Source: Siphonodentalium dalli (lineage: Eukaryota; Mollusca; Scaphopoda; Gadilida; Siphonodentaliidae). Taken from it: a DNA stretch of 64,000 nt. The notes under the pieces were generated by a model, which searched no databases, was not told the DNA's origin, and saw nothing but the letters and a program-made list of their open reading frames with translations. The first letter of the stretch is position 1; every line of letters begins with the position of its first letter. Positions 12,356-24,484 of the stretch are shown in pieces. The translations under genes and the position numbers were made by a program. The stretch is taken from positions 153,043,151-153,107,150 of the forward strand of contig CP136068.1 of assembly GCA_032622095.1 (NCBI GenBank), given 5' to 3'.

Positions 12356-12832
12356 TCCCAGATAGCACACCTATGTTGGGCCAACGTCATTTCTATCGTT
12401 GGGCCAACGTTGGAATCCAACGTTGTGCCAACTATGGCTGTTGCCGCTGGCTCGGCGTCGGCTCGACGTCGGATCCCGTCGTCGACTCGACGGTGGTTCG
12501 ACGTCGAGCCGACGTTGGTGCGCCGTCGGGCACCCGACGTTGAAACGACGTCGAACCAACGGTGAATTCCACTAATAATACGACGTTGGGCCAACGTCAT
12601 TTCTATCAACGTTGGAATCCAACGTTGTGCCAACTATGGCTGTTTCCGCTGGCTCGGCGTCGGCTTGACGTCGGGTCTCGTTGTCGACTCGACGGTGGTT
12701 CGACGTCGAGCCGACGTTGGTGCGCCGTCGGGCACCCGACGTTGAAACGACGTCGAATCAACGGTGAATTCCACTAACAATACGACATTGGGGCAACGTT
12801 GGGCCAACGTTGTGTTTGGGCATTGACTGGGA
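12356..12832. mobile_element. CpG-rich CCAACGTTGG element with internal duplication
   Basis: It is bounded by TCCCAGATAGCACACC on the left and a TTGACTGGGA-like end on the right (short TCCCAG inverted ends). It consists mostly of overlapping CCAACGTTGG, GTCGAC and CGTCGAGCCGACG palindromes. A unit of about 205-215 bases is present twice (about 12374-12588 and 12589-12790), with few differences. It is far richer in CpG than its surroundings. Open frames in several phases are by-products of the palindromes. A related array lies at 18930-19290. Confidence 0.7.
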
Positions 12833-15180
12833 CGGATCGAGGCTCCATTCGTAGGGACGATTCCTCTCACATTAGGGCGTCCTTATAAAATTAACATCCG
12901 ATGAGATACAACATACCAATAAATTTAAAGTCCCACACAATGTTTGCAACTTCAAAGTATTACAATTGGAAATAACATTCAAATTCACAAATATAAAACC
13001 AGAAGAAAATGAAACATATATAGAAAAAAAGTGTATGCCGATTTAAATAAAGACAAAATGACATGTCATTAGTTGTTGATTTTAAGAATCTTGACCATCT
13101 ACTCACTCTAAAGAAAAATATTTTTTATTGGTCTCCTGAATAAAGTTATCGAAAATGCTACATATTTTTGTTAGCTTATATATCACTTTACCATACAAAA
13201 GAAATGTGTTTATTTCAGCTTAATTTGGGATTTTGTGCTATCGATAATGTTGGGAACAAAATATTCAAACATTATGTCGCTTTAAATTTTGGTCAGGTTA
13301 CATCTTCTTCGAACATCATTATTCTGGAGGGTGATCTGATGTAGATGTGCAAAATTTGAAACGGCTCAAAGTACATATGATTAAATTAAACCTAGTAATT
13401 GCTCATGTACGTACCAGTGCTATTATACAGAGGAAACTCTGTGCATGGTGATATAAAATGTCACATAAGAAAGAATATCGCGTTTTTGCAATCCGTTTTC
13501 TAATTAGTCCATGGTACGGTAGATTCTGAGTATATAAATTCAATACATGCATGTACAGCAATTAATTTTATCTGTTGACATATTATGAAATGAGCGATTA
13601 CTAAGCTTATTTGTATCTATGCACATATGTATGCCGCTTGTTGCATATGTTGGAATGATTTATCTGGGAGAAATTAAACCCATGGATCCATAAAGATTAA
13701 TTTATGTATACAAAACCCAACATATTATATGAAATATAATATTTCCATCATTCCATGATCTGTCATGAACTGGATTCAGTGTACCCATGGCTCATGCATA
13801 TATGTATGCAGGAACTTGGCTTGTATGAAGCAACTTTTTTGTAGGACATTGATTGACAATTCTTCTGAAGAAATCATATCGCGAGAGAACCATTTTATAT
13901 TGACCTCCTTGAATATCTGGAATTTACCATTTTCATAGGTTATCATCACGTTATTAATAACTGATGTATCAGATGTATAACTGCCACAACAAGATGAACA
14001 CACATCATCCTTTCAGTGCCGATTATCGATACACCGATGAATGCCGAGTTTTTGTGTGTGCATCTGATTGAATGCACAACACAGGACAAGTAAGAATTTC
14101 CATCCAAGTGAATAACCATAAACTGACGAATTCATGTCGTACATGGTGTTATGTCGGACTTTTGTCGGTCGCGCTGGTGTCAGTCGTGCAATAATATTCA
14201 CAATATAACGATGTGCAACACGATATAGACCATGCTGGAATACTGTACATGTAAGTTCATATCCCCAAGCCGTTGATGGTTTCGACAGACGAGTAATCTT
14301 TGATCGAATCCGCTTGTATAGTACCGTAGCTTATACACAAAATATCCAGATCCAGAAACAGGATAGCAAGTAAATAAGTCCTGAAAGAAACAGAGAATAA
14401 CGTTAGCCCAATACATTTTCTGTGTGCAGCTTGACATTGTCACATACTGTACACATCTTGATATATAAGAAGCAGACCAATCCGGGAAATTCCTACATGC
14501 ATTTGCACGAAAGTACTTTAATTATTTGACCGGTTGCCAATAATATATATAAAATATGTATGCATATATGGTGCTTTAATTATTCGAACGATTCCCGATA
14601 GTATCTATAGGTACCATAGCTTTGCACGTGGTACGTAATCGTTACATATACTGGTCTCGAGGAATTCGTGAGTTGGAAGGACTTGAGCACGTGCTGATGA
14701 CACCGACGCCGGTAGGCGGAGGTGTTATGCGCGCGCGAAGTTTTTCTCAACTCATGAATATCTCTGAGAACAGCAGGTATCTTATATACCCAGGATCGTC
14801 TCAATCAACCAACTGGTCACGGATTCTCAAATCTCGCTAAGCCTACGTACTGCTCACTCTCGTCGGTGTCAATTTCTTGCAAAACTGTCAATCAGTTCAT
14901 TAATAAAATTGCACAGATCCCACAAGAGCCAGTGCATGGTAAGTTTCTTCTCATTGGAAATTTCCCCCAAGCAAATATGAGACCGAACATATTAGTAAAT
15001 TCGCAAGATATCGAGTAATTATTTTAACAGGTTTGAATTGTTGTCAGCCGTATCATCAACGATAAAGAGCGTTTGTGTTTCAATGCCCATTTACTAGTAC
15101 GATGAATATTAAACAGCGGTTTGAAAACTTGCTTTATAAAAAATCTCAGCATTTGGTGACAAATCGGAATGGATATGCAG
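12833..15180. other. No gene seen
   Basis: AT-rich sequence with short open frames only. A doublet near 14516-14600 repeats TACTTTAATTATTTGACCGG as TGCTTTAATTATTCGAACGA about 60 bases apart. No RNA gene, TIR or domain could be supported. Confidence 0.5.
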
Positions 15181-18100
15181 AACGGGGGTTTGGGAACGGG
15201 GGGGGGGGGGGTAATATGTCGGGGACTTTGACAGAAAGCCTTCCTTTGTTGAGGGGTTACTAGTAAATTGCAACCACCCGTGAACCAATCTGTTTTCCCA
15301 ACTTGACCAAGTTTCATCTGGTCTCCCATTCGATGCTGAGTTTGAAATCCAACACACTACCATTTAATAGCTATAATATAGTCTTTGTAGAAAGTAATAT
15401 AATGTACTCTAAATATTACATATCTGTTAGGAACCGAAACTATCCAGACGATCTCATAAAGATTTTGCCTGAAATTCAACTTATGCATGTTATTGAAAAT
15501 TCCAAATCTTGAAATTAGCTCACCGCATAATAATGACCAAAACGTTAGGCATTCCATGGCTGCCACGATATTCATTAGAAATTAGGAAATGTAAACTATC
15601 GAAATGATCTCAAACAGATTTTGCCTAAGATGTTCAACTTATAAAGTTATTGAAAATTTAAAATGTTGAAATTATTTGGGGGGGGGGGGGGGTGTAATAC
15701 CTCGACCTCGGCCACATCCATGTTGCGATCACCCTAATTATTTGTTCTAACCCACAACCTCCTAGAGTGGACAATCTTACTGTCAGGTCAGGGACAATAC
15801 GGGTAAGATTGTCCCGCCCCATTAACTTTGACCAAAATGTTCAACAGTTAGGCATTTCATGACTGACACGACATTAATTTAAGTTATTGAAAATTCCAAA
15901 ATGTTGAAAAGTTTGACAAAAATTGGGGAGGGGTGGTAACACCACAATGTTCAAACCCCTGTCGCCACATCCATTTTTGCACACATTACCATATTTATTC
16001 CAACCCACATTGTCACAGATATTAAATCCTTATACTGTCAGGGGCGTGCGGACAACGGGGGTGGGGGCTTGACAACAGCATGTTGATAGCAGACCACCTT
16101 TCTGCCAAACTGCTCTAAATGTAGGCCTATTGGTTAGAACAACAAACTATATCAGTTGGTAGCTTGGTGAGCCCCAAGCCAAGTAATTAATTGATATGAA
16201 TACCTCAGACAAAATATGGGATGGGTAATATTTGTTTATTGGTAAAAAATGCCCCATATGTATCGCCAAAATTATTAAAAATTTCCAAAAGTGGTGCCTG
16301 TCGCCACCCCCCTGCCACCACGTCCCACATATCCCCAAAAAGTTAAATTACCCGTCCAATAATAACTATTCGTGTCTATTATTAGGGGGGGGGGTGTTCA
16401 AATTTATGTTTTAGGGACACGCGGCATTTAATACCGTGACAACGTCCATTCTGTTGTCATTGGTCGTTTGTGGGGGATGCATCAAATTGACCCCAACCAA
16501 ATACATAAATCCTAATATTACTCAACGTTACGACTATAGGCCTACACTACAGGACCTACAGCTGAAATAATTATTGTGACAACATAATAACTTCCTCCCA
16601 ACAGCTCCAGTCATGTGAACATTGACACAACGTATCAATATGACGTGCTTCTTTGACGTAAACAATGTAAAATGATACGCACGTAATGTAAAGTTTGTAA
16701 AATGAAATTATTTTTTGGCAACTATGGGTGTATGCCCATTGCTGGGCAGCGGAGCGCGTTTCAAACCCCTGTGACGTGAGTCATTGTAGAAAAGAGTTGA
16801 AAATTTCTTGTCTGACACATCATTACTTGGTAACTTTAAGTACGTGTTTTCTGATTTTCCAACAATCAGTAGGAATATTTTTGTTTACACCTCCGGTATC
16901 ATATTTTTTCAACTTTTAGACTTTAGTAAAAATTGTTTTTGGAAATGTTCCAGTCTTATTCAATTTGAAAATCGCCAACAGTTGAAAAGCCTGGGTGCCG
17001 GTTGGAAAGTTTCAATGCAAAGCGGGGGGGGGGGGGGTGCAAATGGAAACTCGCGAAGGAGTTTGGTGTCTGGTTCAAGAGGAAATTCAACGTTGACACA
17101 CCATTCAAAGACCATGTAGCCACGTCACTGATTCGGAGACCATAAATAGGTACATGTACATATTTCAGAAACTAAAAACTTCCCCGGGAATCATACTCGA
17201 AATAGCAGATAGACCCTTTCACACCTCAATATAAGCCCCCATCCGATTAAGTATGTACTGGTAATTACACAAGAATGGCCTGGTTGACAAAATATTGATA
17301 CATATGCTCTAGTATGTACTTTCCATTGTCACTGTTTTAAATTTTTCGCACAGAAGTGAAACGAACGCTCTTTATTTATAACATATCAGGAATAGTTACG
17401 CTCCGTGTAAATAGCTGATTTTTGGTTGGGACCCAAACATCGTGTTCAATCTTGTATTTTTTATGACTTCAATGCATCTTTCTGTGACATTTATTTATCG
17501 ACCTATTTCGATACGGGGAAAAATCCACAAGAGAATATTATTAGATGTATTCTGGAGCGCAAACCGACAAATTGATTTAAGGTATCGGTTGGAAAATACC
17601 GAATTAAGGGGAGGTTGTTCGAATATAGTTACTTAGCATTTGGCAAACTCCATGCATAAATCAATCTCCTACATAACATGGCGTCAGACACCGTAGCGAG
17701 GGGACTGAACTCTGGTTTGCAGCTTGAGCATTTTATTCAACGAAAGGGGGTGGTGCAATCGTAAATTCCTATTCTGGTAGTACACGTACACCCCCCCCCC
17801 CCCAACAGCTATAAGCATAATAGCCTATATTAGGGTATACAGCTGAAAGTGGAACGGTGTCCACTGTCGTAGGCTGAACTTAATTATCCATGGAAATCCA
17901 CGACACGGACGTGGCTAGGTGGGTTTCAGCGTTGGTGAGGGGTGCATCCATCTTGGAATTTTCAACTGCACCCCCCCTTTTGGGGTTTGATTTCCCCAAA
18001 AGTTACTGGCCCCTCACAGCCTGGATGTTAGCATTATTCTAAATGGATCAGTAGTATTGTTGCCACAACCAGAAGAGGAACGGAATACACTGAGAACATT

Positions 18101-18500
18101 TTGAGATCCGAACCTGAAAATAGCAAACTCCTAACATCTAGACTGGCCTCAAGAATTCCAATTGTTGGAAATTTCCAACCTGAGACCCCCCCCCCACCCT
18201 AAGGTCGTAATATTTCTAACTGATGCCATTTCAGTCCATTCTTTTTACCAACAGTAGGACAATGTGCAAATGATATTCCAAAAACAATTAGTAATTGTGG
18301 AAAATCAAACTACGAGAACAATATCAACCTATAATATTGTTGGTGTGACCGTGCGAAAGTTCCAATTAATGTTGTGTCATGTATGAAATATCCAACTGTT
18401 GACATTTTTGACCAAAGTTGTGGTGGGGTGGGGGATGCGAGACACACGTGCAACACCCCTGCCACCATGTCCCTAAATCCATGCATTATCACACATGGAT
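15181..18500. repeat. Field of dispersed repeats with poly-G or poly-C tracts
   Basis: The region contains repeated phrases such as TTGAAAATTCCAAAATGTTG, TTGACCAAAGTTG and GCCACCACGTCCC (or its reverse complement), each near a homopolymer G or C run. Runs occur near 15198, 15679, 16385, 17023, 17791 and 18186, of 9-15 bases. Similar blocks recur at 52800-53350. The best aligned pair is about 18370-18480 and 53250-53350. It is probably many degraded copies of one non-autonomous family. No gene could be supported. Confidence 0.65.
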
Positions 18501-18929
18501 CGTGAAATTTAGATAGTAATTAGAATGACATTTTCTTCCTCATACAGTCGGATGCCATCACACGAAACTGACCTAAATTTAATTGTTTTCGTTTCTGAGA
18601 ATTGAAGGGTTAAACTTCAAATTCAAACTTTAAGTTGGTTGTGGAGGAAATGAATCCGACGACGCACGCTTATCGTTGGAATTCCAAGTTATTCGGCATG
18701 ATATTCTCAACTAAAGTACTTACCGGTACTTCTTCGGGTCCCTATAGCTGGTGATGGTGTTCCGTGGTGCATTATCCAAATAATAATCCATTAAACCGAG
18801 AAGCTCACTCAGAACACAAATGCAAGTTCAGTCAATAAACCAAAGCGTTATTAGAAAAAGAAACACGCGACCAGTTAAGAATGACGTTAAAATGACGCTG
18901 CGACGTAATCGACCGATTTCTCCACACTA
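18501..18929. other. No gene seen
   Basis: Short AT-rich stretch between the poly-G repeat field and the CCAACGTTGG array. No domain, repeat boundary or RNA gene could be recognised. Confidence 0.4.
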
Positions 18930-19290
18930 TGACCAACGTTGGGCCATCGTTGGTCCAACGTCGACATCTAACGCACCTACTAACATCACATATCGCCTAG
19001 TGCGTTACGTTTTCAACGTCGGGCCAACGTTAAACCAGCGGTAAAACCAACGTTGCCCCAACGTTGGTTGTCTAACGTTGGACCAACGTAGCCATGTTTG
19101 AAACGTGCAAAATCTGACGCATGTCGACGTTGCGCCATCGTTGTACCAACCACAAAAGCCGACGTTGCGCCAACGTAATTATTCCAACGCAAGTCAACGT
19201 TGGGCCATCGTCGTACCAACCACAAAAGCCGACGTTGGGCAAACGTAATTATTCCAACGCAAGTCGACGTCGGGCCATCGTCGTACCAAC
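18930..19290. repeat. CCAACGTTGG palindrome array
   Basis: Multiple CCAACGTTGG-like palindromes are followed by about two and a half copies of a roughly 70-base unit (about 19120-19290). Each unit contains GCCGACGTTG, CCAACGTAATTATTCCAACG and GTCGTACCAACCACAAAA. It is related to the element at 12356-12832, although the internal sequence differs. Open frames here are shadows. Confidence 0.65.
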
Positions 19291-20160
19291 TAGAGCCCGA
19301 AGCCGCCATCGCACGCCGCTGCTGCCAGCCATATTGACCACAAGCCGCCGCCAGCCATATTATCTCTAACGCCAGCCACATAAAAAAATCTCCGCCGCCG
19401 GAATTGTAAAACGACTGAGCCGTGTGCATGGGCTTATTTGTCAAGCTCAACTGCACTGTGAAATTGTGAATAGCAAAGAACTAAACCGCATTGCCTAATA
19501 TTGGCATACATACATGGACACGCCATGGTTGTTATATTATCAGAACACCGACCCCTTAATGTGGAATAAACTATCCCAATGCATGCTTTCATACAACTGA
19601 ATGGGTGCATTCATTCGGTATTGCAAGGGTTAAAGTATAAATTGTTTATATCGACACGACTCAGTCTCAGACATCGCTGGCATTTGTCAATATATGCACA
19701 TAACCTGTAGAAGAGAATAGAAAATAGTTTGAAATATTATATAGGCCCCTATCATTACTATCAAATTCATCATGCAAGATGCCAGTGATGATAGCAGTCT
19801 GAAGTCGACAGAAGTCCCAATGTAACTTATACCGATTAGATGGGAACTACATAGTATATCCATGCGGGTATTTTTGCAATAGTGGAAAAGCCCAACATCA
19901 AAAGATTACGTGTGGTCTGGAAATCCACGGGTTCACCACAAACGCTAATACAAACGGGGTCAGTACCGGGGATTAGGAATATTTCGGAAACGAAAGTACG
20001 CTGATTGATAACGTCTCAGCTGGCTGAGCCGCCATATTTCGTCAGCCACGAACGTCGGGACTGAGCCGGCTAAGCTAGTTAACCAGCCACGAAATCGGTT
20101 GAGCCAGTCGCGAAAACTATTTGTCGTGGCTTCGGGGTCTACTACCAACCACAAAAGCTC
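19291..20160. other. No gene; GC-rich remnants then unique sequence
   Basis: A short run with repeated GCCGCC and GCCAGCCATATT phrases (19300-19390) is followed by unremarkable sequence. Around 20010-20110 GAGCCG/CAGCCACGAA motifs recur. No coding signal. Confidence 0.4.
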
Positions 20161-20447
20161 CAAGTTCACTTGCGATCGTGTCCTTGACCTTGACCTCGCT
20201 CATATACGCTCATATAGGCATGTTTCTTTACATCGACCAATCCGACTCAAATTTGGTATAATGTAGGCCTACTTTGATCCCGGGAACACTATGGGTGGGT
20301 CCAATTTCACGTGCGACCTTGATCTTGACCATATTCGCTCATATAGGCATGTTTACGGGCCGATCGAACAATAGTTTGCCCAGGCGGAGACGATCACAAA
20401 ACAATCCCTAAATAGCCCGGACGAAGAGGGCCGGGCACATCGGCTAG
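20161..20447 (+). mobile_element. Helitron-like element, 3' part
   Basis: Two internal units like those at 12170-12355 are followed by a terminal hairpin, GCCCGG...CCGGGC (20415-20436), then seven bases and CTAG (20444-20447) before a T. A GC-rich hairpin a few bases from a CTRR end inserted next to T is the diagnostic Helitron 3' terminus. The 5' end is not present here. Confidence 0.75.
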
Positions 20448-21471
20448 TGTTGTCTATTTTCGTAGACAAACATGTGTAAATGTCCCTCAGGCGGACTTCA
20501 GAGGAGGAAATATGATGGCGCTGGCATTGAAATATTGTCACACCTGGATCTTTCAATAATGGCCAGATTAAGTAAATGCATATAACATATCATATTCTCC
20601 CGAGGGTAGATTTATGTTACCATTGGTCATTTATATAGGCGGGCATGATTATGATACTATACTCATCGGGACTTTCAATATTTTATTTCTGCCTATTAAT
20701 GTCACTTAATCTCCCGTATTAGGTATTTATTGTGTTATTTCTTAATATACCTGTTCTATTATGCAAATTACATAAGCTACAGTCATTATCTGGTTTAAAA
20801 TGTCAGATACACAAGACGATTTTCGGACCCAAGTGCAGAAATCGTTCGAATAAATCTCATGGACATAACCGTCACAGCCATGATCGGTTTGAAATAGAAC
20901 CGTAACACGCACCCGTGTTGATTACGAGGTCACAGCTCCCAATTATCAACCCCTATCGGGATACTTTCTCAGCTATTTTACAAAAGAATAACACGGGTAC
21001 ACTTTATAGTCAGTGTTTGTCTTCAGAATGCGTTTCATATTTTATACGCCACGAAAAACAAAGAAATTGCGTCCACGTGGCTTGATTTTCAGTGGTAACA
21101 TGTTGATATTTACGCGTTAACTCGCTAATACCGAGTTAATTGTGGTCTAGAGTTCAGGTTTCGATAACACGGCACTTCTGCAGCCTCTGTTCATTCAGGA
21201 AAGTTTAATATATTCAAGATATCTATAATTATGCGTGATTTTGTCACAAAAATGATTATTTCAATCACCAGAAACCGTAACAAATCAGGCAAGAACCATC
21301 ACACTACCGGCGATAGAACGATTTCCGATGTAACAGTTCCTACACAGTGATTGAGGTGAGAAGTAAAAAAGGCAGTGATAGCTGAGCTCATTAAATACAT
21401 GCCCTAACATGGGCAACATGTAGTCTCACATGAAACCAATATGAGTTGTATTTATAGGAGACTAGCAGGGT
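20448..21471. other. No gene; part of a dispersed repeat near the right side
   Basis: No coding signal. About 21265-21350 is an inverted copy of 9165-9245 (shared AACAAATCAGGCAAGAACCA versus its complement). Otherwise unremarkable AT-rich sequence. Confidence 0.45.
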
Positions 21472-23815
21472 TACCCGGCGTTGCCCAGGTTAAAGTGATG
21501 TGAAACCCTCTGCATGCTGTGAATATTTGGTGTGAATAGAGAATACTCTTGCCTAGAGTGAGCTTTTGAGTGGCTTATTGTAAATTGTTGTGTGGGAACT
21601 ATATTGAATGGTACATACTCAATTGTGTTATAATATATACATGATCCATTATAGTATGCTGTCCTCTGACGGTTCGATGTCTCCCAGTTTGCAAGAATAT
21701 GTGTACATGTATATCTTAAATAAAATGATAAATATACGTTTAATCTGGTTTAATGCTCTCTTTTATGTATCAGTTTTGCTAGCTCACTATACGTTTAATA
21801 CGCACGCCTTGATTCCTCGTATAATTTGAGAAGAACGTGTATATCAGTTTTGGTGACCCTCCCGTCCCTATTTCAGACGGAAGCGGCGCCACTTTGTCTT
21901 CATTAAACCACACACTTAGACTCATTATTGAAATGCATATATATACAATTTGTGAAAATTGGCTAGTATACAAATTAATATCAAATTTAGGGCCCCCATA
22001 TCTCTCGCCCAAACGGCACCAATTTGGCGTATCTAAACCACACGATTAGATTCCTCGTAGCAGGGAGAAAAATATGTATAAATCTGGTGGAAATCTGCGC
22101 TAAACACTGCTAAACACACGGTTTATTTTTTTTCATCTCACACTATATGCATCCCTGATTCGAATAGCCCCACTTGTCACACCCTTAAACGACACAATTA
22201 GACTCCAGATATCTTGGAGGTGATTATTTATAAGTGTGGTGCTAATCGGCGACTAAAAAATTTTTGATCAAATTTAGTGCCCACGCATGCACCCCCATCC
22301 CTCATCTAAACAGCACAAATATGGGGTCTGTAAGTCACACGATTAGACTGCTCGTATCATGGATAATAAATGAAGAATGTGTATCACTTTGGTGGATTGG
22401 CGTTTCAGTGCACCCCTGACTCCAATGACGCCATGTATACTGTTGACAGAATTATGCCACACCAGTAGACTCCCTATACCATGGGAATGATAGATAGATA
22501 GATAGATATATAAACAATTTATTGGCAAAAGTGCATTCATTATACAAGAATACAGGAGATACAAAAATAAATAGGATTGAATCGTCAAGTGCATAAGATC
22601 AGTTACTTGCCCAGTTGAGGGTCAGCAAGATATGGATATATGACAATCCACATCATGCTGACCCCCAAATGGGGTGCACTCAGCCTGGGGGTTGGAATGA
22701 CCTCGTTCGTGGCTGTCTTCCTGCTGATGATATTGTATAGGTGTTGTGGCAATCGGCGACTGAACCCATTATTATCAAATTTAGTGCCCCTCGCAGTCTT
22801 TCACCCACACCACAGCAATTTGGCGTCTTTAAATCACATAATTTGATTCCTTGTATCACGGAGAAGAATATATATCAAGTTGGCAGAAAGCGACGCTAAA
22901 ATTAGTTTAATCAATTTTGGTTCCTCTCTCCCTTTCCATGCATCCCTGACGCGAACGGCACCACTTTTGACACATTTAGACCACACTATTAGATGCCTCA
23001 TATAGGAATGATTGTATATAAGTTTCGTGGCAATCGGCGACAAAACATATTTCTGCCCCTGTCCTTTTCTGCACTTGAAAAGAACGGCGTCACTTTAGAA
23101 AATTCTAACCCAGGCCATTATCTTTCTCTTAAAAAGTTACCCCTAGTAGACCCATTTGGTGCCATCTAGACCCCATTGGTGCCCTCTAGATGACCCCGCG
23201 GCGCTAAAATTATTTTTATAAATTTTGGTGCCCCTCTCCCCTTCCGTGCATCCCTAACTCGAACGAAACATTCAAACCACACCATTAGATGCCTCATATC
23301 ATAGGAATGATTATATATAAGTTTCGTGGCAATCGGCGACAAAAAATATTTCTGCCCCTCTCCCTTTTCTGCCCCTGAAAACAACAGCGTCACTTTGCAC
23401 ATTCCAGCCCGCACCATTATCTTTCTCGTGAAACGTTACCCATAGTAGACCCCTTTGGTGCCATCTAGATGGCCTCACGGCGCTAACATTAGTTTTATCA
23501 ATTTTTGTGCTCCTCTCCCCTTCTGTGCATCCCTGACACGAACGGCACCTCTGTTGACATATTTAAAGCACACCATTAGAATCCTTATATCATGGGGATG
23601 ATTATATATAAGTTTCGTGGCAATCGGCGACATAAAATATTTCTGCCCCTCTCCCTTTTCTGCCCCTGACACCAACGGCGTCACTTTAGAGCATTCTAAC
23701 CCGCACCATTATCTTTCTCGTGAACAGTTACCCATAGTAGACCCCTTTGGTGCCATCTAGATGGCCCCTGTGAATTTCTATAGAACACAGACAGACAGAC
23801 ATACAGACAGACAGT
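21472..23815 (-). mobile_element. Long Helitron-like element with internal degenerate repeats, copy 1
   Basis: On the minus strand the 3' end reads GGGCAACGCCGGGTAACCCT and then GCTAG followed by T (CTAG at 21472-21475). This is a hairpin plus CTAG end like those of the shorter Helitron-like elements. The interior is built from degenerate units. Each carries ATTAGACTCCTCGTATCATG-type text, GTGGCAATCGGCGAC, and a run of CCCCTCTCCC, clearest at 22980-23760. The 5' side ends in CTGTCTGTCTG-type repeats (CAGACAGA on the plus strand, to 23815), and the terminal TC is not preserved. It has no helicase or Rep coding region, so it is non-autonomous. A second copy in the same orientation lies at 45472-47615. 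Confidence 0.7.
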
Positions 23816-23904
23816 GTCATCAATAAAATAGTCCGACACAGATTAGATCATGTGCTGATATTGATAATTACCACACCCTTTGGAAAGCATGCGATCGTGT
23901 GGTA

Positions 23905-24484
23905 CTCAAGGATGGATTTCGACGAAATTTGATACTTAGTGATACTTTTGTCCGGGGAGTGTTTTGGACTGGTCAAATCGTGACCCAGACCTGGCGACCT
24001 TTAAAACAGTCAATTGAAGGTCAAATTGGGTAAAACGGACGGATTTCCTCGAAAGTTGATACCTAGGGGTACTTTTGTCCGGGGAGTGTTTTGGACTGGT
24101 CAAATCGTGACCCCGACCTGACCTTGACCTTCAATATGGTCAATCCAAGGTCAAATCGGGTAAAACGAATGGATTTCGACGAAATTTTATACTTAGGGGT
24201 ACTTTTGTCCGGAGAGTGTTTTGTTGGACGGGTCAAATCGTGACCCTGACATGATCTTGACCTTCAAAATGGTCAATTCAAGGTCAAATCGGGTATAACG
24301 GGCGGATTTCGACGAAATTTGATACCTAGGGGTACTTTTCCTTTTCTCCGGGGAGTGTTTTGGACGGGTCAAATCGTGACCCCGACCTGACATTGACTTT
24401 AAAAATAGTCAATTCAAGGTCAAATCGCGCCTTTCGCCGGAAAGCAGATGGGAACAGTCCGACGAAGTCGGGCCCACCAGCCAG
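23905..24484 (+). mobile_element. Four tandem ~130-bp units with a Helitron-like 3' end
   Basis: GGATTTCGACGAAATTTGAT-type units start at about 23912, 24041, 24171 and 24304. Each continues with a TTTTGTCCGGGGAGTG phrase and TGACCTTGACCTTCAA. The block closes with a hairpin-like GTCCGACGAAGTCGGGCC, a short spacer and CCAG (24481-24484), one substitution away from the CTAG end seen elsewhere. The same internal text ends the element at 39679-40481. Confidence 0.65.

Noticed and set aside
12110-12870. Several long Arg/Ser/Val-rich frames on both strands
   Set aside because: They arise because the CCAACGTTGG/GTCGAC palindromes lack stops in several phases. Repeat structure explains them.
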